Source: Taxillus chinensis (taxonomy: Eukaryota > Streptophyta > Magnoliopsida > Santalales > Loranthaceae). From it: a stretch of 64,000 nt of DNA. The stretch is taken from the NCBI GenBank assembly GCA_023512835.1, contig CM042084.1, forward strand, positions 10,350,842 through 10,414,841. Direction: 5' to 3'. Within the stretch, counting starts at the first letter, position 1. Each line of letters opens with the position of its first letter. Under the pieces are notes generated by a model that was not told the origin of the DNA, ran no database searches, and was given only the letters and a program-made list of their open reading frames with translations. Positions 11,599 through 21,404 of the stretch are shown in pieces. The translations under genes and the position numbers were made by a program.

Positions 11599-12363
11599 TG
11601 TAAAGACCCGTACCTGTGTGAAATTAAACGTTAGGCCCGAATAGGGTTTGTAATATTTCTTTGACGACGTGACCTTACCGCGAGCGTTGAGTTATTATTA
11701 ATATTATTTCAATATCTGAATGAGTTATTATAACCGTAGATGTTTAATATAGACTATAGATATTAATTGTATCTATCATTATTATTTATTGTGGTGAATT
11801 ATTAGTAATTATTATAATTAATATTAATCAAACTATTAATATTATATTTATTCTTTGACTAATATTTTTTTAAAAAAATTAGTATATGTATATGGGTATA
11901 AATAGGGGGGAACCTAGGGTAAAACCCTAGATTCGTTGTGCGTGCGAAGCTTGGTGAGAGAAGCAAAAGGGTTTGAAGCAGATAGTTCAATCAACCTTTC
12001 CAAACCAATCCAGGTAGGTGGTTCTCCGATTCCATCGTTGTATGAACGCAGATTCTGTAGAGCCTGTTGAACTCATTCTTTTATATGTATGTATATGTGT
12101 ACTATTATGTATTTGTTATTACTGGGTCGTGGTTGAGACGTGGAGAGGACGACGACCCGGTTCGGACGCAAGTCGTGCGCCCGTAGGGTAGATCGGAGAC
12201 TGGAGAGGACGACAACGCCACCTGGTTCGGACGCAAGCCGTGCGCCCGTAGGGTAGATCGGAGACGTGGAGAGGACGAACCGGCGGTCGCGTTGCCGCTG
12301 CGTGTTGCGCGCTGCCTGTGGGTGGAGAGATCGGCGTGGTGGTTGCGCGCGCGAGAAAGAGAA

Positions 12364-12438
<75 letters not shown>

Positions 12439-12651
12439 TTGCGACGTGCCGGCGAGAGAAGGACAGTGCGGTCTGTAGGTGCCGGCGAGGAGGCGGGCGA
12501 CGATCCGGCGTGTGGTGGCTGCGTTGCCTGCGCGTCGGTGAGAAAAGGGAAGACGGGGGGGCGGCGTCCTGCTGCCCTTTGAGTTGACACCAGCCCGTTA
12601 GGGCTGGTGTGTTGGGGGACCGGCCCAATTGGGCCGGTTTTTGCCTCACAC

Positions 12652-12690
<39 letters not shown>

Positions 12691-12842
12691 TGAACAGATT
12701 AATAGATAAACAAGCTGTGCAACAAAGAAAAGAAAAATAAATAAATAAATAAATGAAATAAAATGGCATTCGAGCTTGATGTAAGTACTAAGCGTAGCTT
12801 GACGCTGGTAATTCGTTGATTAAGATATTATTTGTTCAATGA

Positions 12843-12896
<54 letters not shown>

Positions 12897-13756
12897 ATAT
12901 ATATATATATATAATTTATCTATCATGGTGGTATGTTATTGTTAGATGATATTCTTAATATTGTGTAAATTGTTGCACTGAATATTGATTATTTAAAATT
13001 GTTGTGGTTGTTAACTGTATGTGAACGTTGGGGTTAAATTGGTTGGATTAACTGCGGGATCCACATAGGGCTGGCAAGAGGCCGCGGGTCCCCTGTGTGA
13101 CCGGTTAATCCAGGTCCCATATGTGGCAGGTTGTCGTTAGGGGCACCGTGGGTCCCACATATGGCTGTTTGGTGGAGATTTGGGATATTTGGTGCGTGTG
13201 GCGGAAATTCCCGAGAATGGTTGGTTTTCCTTGGTGGATTATCTATGGTTGGAGTGTGGATGTTTTCTTTTGAGATCAGACATAAACTAAACGTGTAGAC
13301 TATGGCACAACACCAGCACATGCATACACCGGTCATATAGATCTAGGAATCTTATGTACGGGGTAGTGGAGTTGGGGATCACTTACTGGGCATTCGTGCT
13401 CACCCTACTTATTTCTATTCCTACAGGTTGTAGGGAGTAGCTTTTGGAGCCACAGCGGAGCGGGTTGGGAAATCTTTGTGTAGGATTTCTTCTTTAGACT
13501 GTTAATTTTCTATTTATTTCCGGACACGGGTCCGTGACAGTTGTACAAACTTGCTTGGCTACACTTTGGTTATATTACTTGCAGTTATTTTTATTAATGG
13601 TTTGTACGTTGCATTTGGATTACATTTAAGTACAATGCTACCCCGTTGTACATTTAAGTACAATGCTACCCCGTTGTAGTATTTACGCCCCTTGGAATGG
13701 GCGTGGGAAAGTCGCGTTTCCGGTTCTGTGAGTGCTCAGAATTTGGGGGCGTGACA
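11599..13756 (+). repeat. Element A 3' LTR
   Basis: This 2158-bp LTR starts TGTAAAGACCCG and ends GGGGGCGTGACA. Its TATA box is at 11897-11904. Against the 5' LTR I see scattered single-base changes and microsatellite changes: a longer (GA)n near 12364-12436, a shorter (TAA)n near 12652-12688, and a longer (GT)n with a shorter leading (AT)n near 12842-12915. The TSD TATAG follows. Confidence 0.93.
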
Positions 13757-15231
13757 TATAGTGTGCACAATCATCAGGACTCAGCCTGCAAACAAACATC
13801 ATGACCCAGCCTGCCCACACAGGACAGCTTGTCCATGATCCTCCACGAGATCCCAGCTCAGGGCACTCAGCCCTAGCTCCACGAGCTCAACGGCTCAACT
13901 AAGGCCATAGCCTGTCCACAGCGCAATATGCCCGGCCACAGTCGCCACACAGGCCTGCCATCGGTGCATATGCCTGCCACGTCAACCACATAGCACCATC
14001 GGTGCATCACGGTGAGAACCCAACAAGTCATAGAGCCTAAGCCCCAATCCCTCAAACCAACATACCAACACCAATATGGTCTTAAGGTATACAACATTCC
14101 CTTTAAAACTGTAGCCACTCTTCACCAGTCGATCCTTATTCCTTAACTAAGGAAGGAGATACCCATAGGAGTTTTTTCTTGAAATAAAAAGTCTCGGCAT
14201 TGGGTTCCCATAGCATAACTAAGATAATCTGATTTTTGGGGATTTTTCTAAGATGTCTAACCCCACTTTCCAAAAATTCACCTATACGAAAAACTGGATT
14301 TTTCTGAGATTTTACACTAAATCGCAATTTTCACATTTTGAAAAAGTGGAAATTAATTTTTCTAGTATTTTTCTTTGAATCCAAATGGGGGGTATTTCGT
14401 TATTTACATTGTAACTTAAGTATACAATACTTAGGCATAATGGTTTACAATGTAAATAGTCCAGTGCAGTGCAGTCCAGTGTCCAGTTACACGGTTGGAG
14501 CTGCGACTCGTAGCGCAGAACTGCAGCACGTCTCGGAGACTCGTAGCTGGAGCTGCGACTCATAGCTACGTAACGCGCCTCGAAGACTCGAAGTGGGTCT
14601 TCGATCTTCGACCTTCGGACTACGAACTACGAACTACGAACCTTTGAACTGCGAACCTTCGAACTACGAGTCTACGAACTACGACCCTACGACCTAGAAC
14701 TTCGGATTTTCGTCAATTCGACCCAGTAACGCGCCTAGGGTACTGTTCATCATCGTTTTCGCCTGTTCTTCATCTGGAACCAACCCAGCAACCCCTAGAC
14801 GCTCCCAAACATACGTTTTACACAATAGACGACTATATCTACCTAAAAATGCATCCAGAACGCCTCTAAATCGCACAGTAACAACAAAAATACGCACATA
14901 TAATTGCAGATCCGATAAATCTAGATCTAAAGCCAGATTTCCATGGTTGACTTCTCAACCATCATGAAATACACAGTTATACACCCCCAAAATCACAGAA
15001 ATACATATCTACAATGATCTAAATCAATTATTAACCACAGATCTTATGCTAAACCATTAGATCTAACCCAGAATTGGATTTCCCCAAAAATCTAGGGTTC
15101 ATGCTCAATTTCATAAATCATGACAAATTCGTGCATACCAAGGATAGAATCAAGATAAGAAGTTCAAGAACACCTACTTGGAGTGATTCTTTGAGCTCCA
15201 CGAACCCAAATCGCTAAAGCACCAAGCTCCA

Positions 15232-15233
<2 letters not shown>

Positions 15234-15276
<43 letters not shown>
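15234..15276. repeat. (CT)n microsatellite in the split solo LTR
   Basis: This is an uninterrupted CT run, the reverse complement of the (GA)n at the matching place in the sister LTRs (42337-42413 and 61930-61945). Its length differs in all three. Confidence 0.9.
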
Positions 15277-15279
<3 letters not shown>

Positions 15280-15664
15280 CGCACAAACGTGATAGCGTAA
15301 AGTGAAAGCTTCTTCTTTTTTCCTACTATTTATATTTCTGCCAGTCATTGACCAATAACTGACCTAGTCAATCATTGACCTCCAAGGTCCCGAACTCTAA
15401 ATTGAGTCAAATTACAGTCAAAATGCTCAAAATGATGAGCACAACACTAAACAGATATTATTACACCCAAATGACCGCCCAAATGCAAAGTCAACCAATA
15501 AACCATAAAAAGTCAATAATCGAGTCAAACGGGGCCCCGACTCGGAATCGGGCCCAAGTACAGTCAAAATGCTCACATCGACGACTACACTACCGCCCAG
15601 ATAGCTACATTCCCATAGAATGGTTATCTCTCAAAACTATCCAAATACGAGTCTTTACAAGAGG

Positions 15665-15742
15665 TCTCCACGCCCTCTTAAGAGGCACGCTTCGTTCTCC
15701 TCCCCGGCCAATGTGGGACTTACAAAGTCCTCAGACTCTACA
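15665..15742 (-). repeat. TRIM 3' LTR, second part
   Basis: This 78-bp continuation of the left TRIM LTR follows the solo-LTR insertion and ends GACTCTACA. Together with 3408-3526 it makes 197 bp, the same length as the other LTR. Confidence 0.85.
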
Positions 15743-15817
15743 ATCCACCCCCCTTAAGAGGCCCACGTCCCCGTGGGACTATGGTACACCAGCCCGATCC
15801 TCAGCTCTGATGCCATC
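15743..15817 (-). other. TRIM internal region with PPT and PBS
   Basis: The interior is only 75 bp. On - it begins with a PBS-like TGGCATCAGAGC (15804-15815, one change from the iMet-complementary TGGTATCAGAGC) two bases from the 5' LTR. It ends with the purine tract AAGGGGGGTGGAT (15743-15755) abutting the 3' LTR. Between them is a short inverted repeat, CCCACG...CGTGGG (15762-15777). There is no coding sequence. Confidence 0.82.
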
Positions 15818-15994
15818 TGTAACAGCCTAAGTCTCCCGTAGCACGATATTGTCCGATTCAGGGCTTAAGCCCAATCCTCGATTTTGTTCTTGAGAGTGCC
15901 ACACAGGCACCCCAAAAGGCCTCGTGTCAGGAGAGGTCTCCATGCCCTCTTAAGAGGGACGTTTCATTCTCCTCCCCAGTCAATGTGGGACTTG
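15818..15994 (-). repeat. TRIM 5' LTR, first part
   Basis: These 177 bp, starting TGTAACAGCC, are interrupted after ACTTG by a solo LTR. The remaining 20 bp are at 17314-17333 (CAGAGTCCTCAGACTCTACA). Confidence 0.85.
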
Positions 15995-17313
15995 TGATAA
16001 CTGTGAAATTTGTCATTAAATTTGTATTTAATTTTTGAGCTTTAATTTAATATTTTGTTGAATTAATGTATTTTTATAATAGTTTTCCTCAATTTTAATT
16101 ATTTACCATTTTAATCACTTTTATAGATTTAGTATCAATTTTGGTGGATTTGACTTTTAGTTTAATTATTTTAATTTTGGTCACGTCATTATCTAGCTTT
16201 ATCTTTGTTTTTGGTGTCGTTGCGTCTTTGGTTTCAACGTGCTTAATTTGAAAATTATTTTTGTGTATTCTAATTTTAATTGCATGACTCAATTTTATTG
16301 GGTCTATTTAATTGAAATAAAGAGATGAAAAAGGAAGACATGCTTTACGAGATTGGTGTGGGATTTGGCAAGAGAGACCATTATTATGTGGGCCCATAAT
16401 CTTGAATGCATGTAAATTGGAAGCAAATTTATGGCATGCACGTGCAGGTTTTAAAATTTGCTTTCCATCTATATAATCTGAAGTTCATGTCATCATATGG
16501 GAGGCCTGGAGCAGCACCATCGGACAGACCCATCTCTCCATTCAAGGAAGCAACACCCACGTGACATCACGCCACCTTTCATCGCGCCTAGTATTCACGT
16601 AGCAGAAGAGAGAAAAGAAGGCAGCTCGACACTGCAAGACTGTTCATGTATTTTATTTTTTAGAAATTAATTTTCTGTATTTGATTTAACTTCAAACTTC
16701 AATTGTTATTTTGAATTTCTGTTCTTCATCTTAATAATTTATTTAAGTGTTATGGTTTGCAATTCGTTCCTCTATCTATTTTAAATTCTTTGTAATTAAT
16801 TTGCGATCACGGTTAATTGTGAATTGTTTAAAACATGATTTTTAATTGTGATTAATTTACGGTTGCGGTTAATTAATTTTGAGATGTGAAGATTATTATT
16901 CGTAATATTCGATTTGGTCTTCCGAATGTAAAACATAATCGTTTCTAGGATTGGTACAAGTTCAAGTCTGATTTTTAATGCGAATTCATAATTTAATTAT
17001 AATCATGGAATCTTAGTTTAATTGAATAATGATGTCTTAAATATTTTATTGTATTTTTAGAAGATAATTAAAGTGAGAAGTTAAATTATTTGCATATTTA
17101 GTTAGTTAATTTTCTTTGCATATTTAATTTTATTTAATTTTACACAAAATCCCCCTAATTTTCTAACTAGCTTTTCTTTATTTTTCTTAAAGAATAAGTT
17201 GAATTTAATTTTATAAGTCCTTCGGTTAGTGAACGACCTAGGTTAGCCTTATGCTATACTTAGTTTAAATTTTATTTGAAGTATGTGTACGACAAACACT
17301 CTATTTCAACTTG
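15990..17313. mobile_element. Solo LTR, 1314 bp, TSD ACTTG
   Basis: The sequence 15995-17308 starts TGATAACTGTG and ends CTATTTCA (TG...CA). It is flanked by ACTTG at 15990-15994 and 17309-17313. Removing it rejoins the TRIM LTR exactly. It is AT-rich and non-coding, with a TATATAA-type box near 16471. The start resembles LTRs of some plant gypsy lineages, but I cannot assign the family. Confidence 0.82.
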
Positions 17314-17342
17314 CAGAGTCCTCAGACTCTACAAGCTGAGAG

Positions 17343-20055
17343 AAGGCTGTCACACCCCCGATTCCAGGAACCCAGAACTAGGAACATGACTTCCCCTTGC
17401 CTGCACCTGAAGGGTCAAGGGGTTATTGACAAGTACCGAAAGAGACAAAACCACGAGTGCTGTCTCGATCACAAACCAGAACAATCATATATCACAATAT
17501 AGATATTCTAACAACAAGTCACAACCGTATCTCAGAGTACGAACAAAAAAAGTCCTCTTGGAAGAAAAGCCTCTACTAGCCTTAACAACACCTGAAAAGC
17601 AAATAACAATAAACAACAACCACAAAAACAGTAGGGGTGAGCCATAAGCTCAGCAGGTGACCTATAACTCTACACCCTACCATTGAATACATGCTCAATG
17701 CGCAATAAAACAAACAACAAACATCATGTGAAGCAAAACATCTCAGAGTCCTCTACCACCTATCATCAGGAGTTTCACAAAATCACATAGAACATCCTAT
17801 CCACAAAAAGACTCGGCATGTCCCCCATAAGCACATCAGGACCATCAGCTCAGAGCACACAACCCAAATAACTCATAATCACACCAGGACATCCTATCAC
17901 ATCAGATTCGACATGTCCCCCACAATCCGAAAGGATCATCAGCTTAGGGCACATAACCTAAGTAACTCACCTCAGTCGCAATCATCACTAGGACATCCTA
18001 TCCATATAAGGACTCAGTATGTCCCCCATGATCCAAAGGATCACTGGAAAATCACATCATCCAGATAGCCTATCCATAAAAGGATTCAGCATATTCACCA
18101 CAATCCCAAACAGGATCCACAACACATCAAGACACAGCCTATATCAGTCTCAGGATGCAGCCCATCCACATAAGACAGCTTGTCCACGATTCTCAATAAG
18201 ATCCTAATAAATGGACACTGCCTATCCACACAGGACAGCTTGTCCACTATCCTTAATAGATGTCATCGGTACAACATCAACTCATCAAGAGCTCATCAGG
18301 CTATAGCATCACCCAATAGGGTACATCATAAACCCAAGGGCCTTAGCCACCTGTCATACCCACGCAAGGATACATCCACGTGCATTCGCACCAAGATCAA
18401 CTCGGCTCAAACTCAACCACTGAATATGCCACTAGGCATAATCAAACATTCCATATAGACCTAAGAGTCCCATATATCACATAGATATCACACACACACC
18501 TATACAAGCGAGCATCACATATCACAACAGACCCAAAGGTCCCATACAGTACACGTATGTATACGAGTTAACCATAATAGTAAACAAAACAAACCATTAT
18601 GCTCTCACAGTGTCAACCACCCTCACCGCCCCACAGGCACCTTAGCTCATCATGGCCCAACCCTAACATTAAACAAACCATGAACGTTTTGTCACACAGC
18701 CTCATTAGGCTCTCACAGTGCCCGTTGGCACGCTATGGACTCCTTTAATCCCAAACCTATCTTACTCAACCCATAATGGAGGACATCGTGTTTCCCTCTT
18801 ACCGAATTTCCCATGGGAGTTCAAATATCAAACTAATATATAGCTCATAGACCCAAGGTCCCCCAATCATACAACTTAATGCATGATATAGCAACCTAAA
18901 TCAACCACTAGGGTTTCACAACACTCCTTCTGTAACAGAGGCCAGTCTCCACTAATCTATCCTTATGTCTTGAACAAGAAAGAGAATTTTTGTAAAAGGT
19001 GTTTTCTTGAAATGAAAAGTTCTGGTAATGGTTTCTCGTATCATAACTAAGAGAATCTGATTTTTGAGAATTTTTTTGAGAGGTCTAATCCCACTTTGCA
19101 ATTAGTCACCTCAAATTAAAAACTGATTTTTTTTGAAATTCAATGTTAATTCCCAATTTTCACATTTTAAAGGAGTAGGAATTTAATTTTTTATTATTTT
19201 TCTTTGAATCCAAATGGGAGGTATTTTCTTATTTATATTGTAACTTAAGTATAATATTGGCAAATGCACTACCCAACTGCTCGAGGCACCCTATTCGAGG
19301 CTCTGCTCGACCCTCAAGCCTCAAGCAGTGTCGAACAACTCTCCCAATGTGATCCTTTGACGCGTTCATCCTGGTTTCATCTCGAAACCCATGTATACCA
19401 ATTAAATCTTCATTTTTAAGCATCAATTCATCCCAAAAATGAGTTTCTAACTCATCATCGTCATATTATAATACCAAAATAACCTTAATTCAAAGGTTAA
19501 CACACAAAATTGGGTTTCCCCACCTTTCTAGGGTTCGTCCCCAAATTCATGTTTTCACCCAAATCATGCATGTTAATCCTACTAGGATTCATATAGAGAG
19601 ATAGAATCACTTACTTGGAGGTATCATCACGAATCGGATAGCCACAAATCACCAAACCATGGCTCCAAGCTCTCCTTAACGAACCCAATTGCATTCACTC
19701 TCTTTCCTTCCCCTATTTATATTTCTGAATATTCTTTAATTAATAAACACGCAAAAATCATAAATGACCTCTCAATGTTATGAACTCCAAATCAAGCTTA
19801 ACCATAGTCAAAACGCTCGAAATGACGAGCATATCACTATTCAAATGTTTTCCAATCCAATTGACCACTCAAACGTAAGGTTAACCAATAAACCTCCGAA
19901 AAGTTAAAAATTGGGCCACCCAAGGCCCCGACCCAGAATCGAGCCCAAGTACTGTCAAAATGCTCACATCGACGACTATAATATTGTCCAAATGTTTTTA
20001 ACATCAAAGAAAGGCTATCTCTCAGCCCTACCTAAATACGGGCTTTTATAAAGTC
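17343..20055 (-). mobile_element. Diverged solo LTR related to the TGTAAAGACTCG family
   Basis: On + it starts TGTCACACCCCCGATTCC (17348) and ends near ACGGGCTTTTATA (20050), the decayed reverse of the family's 5' end. Near-matching flanks AAGGC (17343-17347) and AAGTC (20051-20055) are a likely eroded TSD. Blocks shared with the younger family members include CATGACTTCCCCTTGCC, GGTCAAGGGGTT, CTCAG(T/C)AGGTGACC, ATGCTCACATCGACGACTA and CAAATGGG(A/G)GGTATTT. It is more divergent than the other three copies, so older. No protein is encoded. Confidence 0.7.
17787..18180. repeat. Tandem repeats inside the diverged LTR
   Basis: Units of about 110-120 bp recur. Each has ACATCCTATC, a GACTC(G/A) or GATTC phrase, CATGTCCCCCA, a CAGGA/AGGATCA phrase and an AGC(T)CAG(A/G)GCACA(C/T)AACC phrase. 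Three to four degenerate units are visible, with a shorter CCTATCCACA...ACAGCTTGTCCAC repeat following to about 18250. Confidence 0.6.
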
Positions 20056-21239
20056 AGGCAGTGAAGGTCTCGTAGTGCAGTAGTGTCATGATAGTGGGGC
20101 AGCGGTGAGGGGCCCTCGTGGTTAGTGGCAACGAGGGCCTGTGCATGTCATGGCTAAAACGGCTGGCGTCATCGAGATAACAGTGATGTAGGTGGCGATA
20201 GTTTCAGGTATAGCTGGAAACATCACGGAGGTGGCCAAAAAATCGGTCTCGATTGAAGGGCTGATGTTATGTTCGTCATTAGAGGGTGACATTGATGGGG
20301 TGGCCTGCATTTAGAACGGTAGCTTTGTGGAGGAGTAGAGGCGATCTGCGTCGGCTGGTTGTCGTGATAGCGTCATAATGTCTAGCAAGCCATCATGGGG
20401 GAAGGAGGAATCGTGTAGGACCAGGGGTGTAATGGTGATGGCTGGAGAGGTGGTTTCCGTCCGGGGAGGCTCTCTTTATAGATGAGGGAGAAGATGGGTT
20501 GTAGTTGGATTTTTTTTAGATTGTGAGAGCCTCCCTTTGTGATTTCATTTTGATGTGCTTAAATAGGGAAAAAAAGATTATTAGGGTTTGATTCGAGTTG
20601 ATTTGGTGGCTTGGGTGGTCGGCCATGGGTGGCTCGACGAGATGGTGAGATGGTTGGGAGAGTTTTGGGTTTTAGTTTGGGTTCAAGGGATTAACTTGGG
20701 TTGTGTTTGGACTGAGTTCGAGCGAGAGAGAAAAAGGTAAAGGATGGTGGACTGGATGTTGCTAGTTGGTGCTTGCATGGATGGTCGGGCATCACGGCGA
20801 AGAATATGTGGAGTTGGGGAAGAAGACGGCAAAAGGGAGAGAGAAGGGGAAAGAGACAATCAGTTTAGGTGATGAAGATAAGGTTGAATCGAATTATGTG
20901 GTTATGGTTTTTTTTGTTTTGTTTTGTTTTTTATTTTATTTTGCCTTTTATTTGGTTTTTTTGTTTTGTTTTGTTTTTACATTTTTAGACTAATGAGAGC
21001 TTAACATATGGACTGGAGATGGGTGGGAAAGAGAAAAAAAGGAAAAAATGTTTTTATTGCTTTATTTTGTGATTTTTAACTGGTGTTTTGGATTTTTGGG
21101 ATTAACAAAGCAACTCGGTTTTCAACAAAATGAGAAAAAAAAAATTGAACTTGGGGCATCATGATGAGCGACCCCATGTCTTTTTTTTTTCTAGAAAATG
21201 AGCTCATTTTTATACTAAGACTGTATTGCACGCCCCTAA
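20056..21239. other. Unassigned DNA, no gene supported
   Basis: A GC-richer part (about 20060-20480) has a 62-codon antisense frame that matches nothing I know. It grades into G/T-rich and then T-rich sequence (20900-20990). I see no terminal repeats. Confidence 0.35.
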
Positions 21240-21404
21240 TGTAACAGTTTAAGTCCCTCGTAACACGATATTGTTCGGTTCAGGGCACTAGCCTAATCTC
21301 CGGTTTTGTTCTTGGCAATGCCACACAAGCACCCCAAAAGGCCTCGTGCCAGGAGAGGTCTCCACGTCCTCTTAAGAAGCACGCTTCGTTCTCTTCCCCA
21401 AATC
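21240..21404 (-). repeat. Truncated TRIM LTR, third copy
   Basis: It starts TGTAACAGTTTAAGTC and follows the TRIM LTR through CACGATATTGTTCGGTTCAGG, GGTTTTGTTCTTGG, ACCCCAAAAGGCCTCGTG and CACGCTTCGTTCTC. Similarity stops at CCCC, before the last 30 or so bases of the LTR. Confidence 0.75.

Larger units (their letters stand above)
4005..13761 (+). mobile_element. Full-length Ty3/gypsy chromovirus, element A
   Basis: This complete LTR retrotransposon spans 4010-13756 (9747 bp) and is flanked by the 5-bp TSD TATAG (4005-4009 and 13757-13761). The order is 5' LTR, tRNA-iMet PBS, gag, protease, reverse transcriptase, RNase H, integrase with C-terminal chromodomain, PPT, 3' LTR. RT before integrase defines Ty3/gypsy, and the chromodomain places it among plant chromoviruses, most like the Tekay/Del lineage (inference from domain wording). 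Gag-pol is broken by two in-frame TAG stops and several frameshifts, so the copy cannot make a full polyprotein. The LTRs look nearly identical outside microsatellites, which suggests a recent insertion. Confidence 0.93.
3522..15664 (-). mobile_element. Solo LTR of gypsy family 'TGTAAAGACTCG', split by element A
   Basis: The LTR runs 3527-4009 plus 13762-15659 (about 2.38 kb without its insert). It is flanked by AGAGG at 3522-3526 and 15660-15664. Read on -, it starts TGTAAAGACTCGTATTTGG and ends in GGGGGCGTCACA (one change from the GGGGGCGTGACA of its relatives). It is the reverse complement of the LTRs at 41921-44381 and 61530-63927. No internal region or second LTR is attached, so it is a product of LTR-LTR recombination. 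Element A (TSD TATAG) later landed inside it: joining 4009 to 13762 restores continuous homology to 43900-43930. Confidence 0.87.
3403..17338 (-). mobile_element. TRIM-like miniature LTR retrotransposon, split by nested insertions
   Basis: Once later insertions are removed, a 469-bp element remains at 3408-17333. It has two 197-bp LTRs (TGTAACAGCC... to ...GACTCTACA as read on +), a 75-bp interior, and flanking copies of AGCTG at 3403-3407 and 17334-17338 as TSD. The interior holds only a primer-binding site and a polypurine tract, with no protein. That is the architecture of terminal-repeat retrotransposons in miniature (TRIM), which depend on enzymes from other elements. It lies on the - strand, since the PBS abuts the right-hand LTR. 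The left LTR is split by 3527-15664 and the right LTR by 15995-17313. Confidence 0.85.

Noticed and set aside
15375..15830. Open frame running antisense to an LTR, also kept at 41957-42178 and 61566-61814 (-)
   Set aside because: The shared frame follows from high sequence likeness of the three LTRs. Its length differs in each, and it runs into unrelated insert DNA in the first copy. It matches no protein I know.
20122..20310. 62-codon frame on - in a GC-richer block
   Set aside because: No motif, no splice context and no match I recognise. Left as unassigned DNA.
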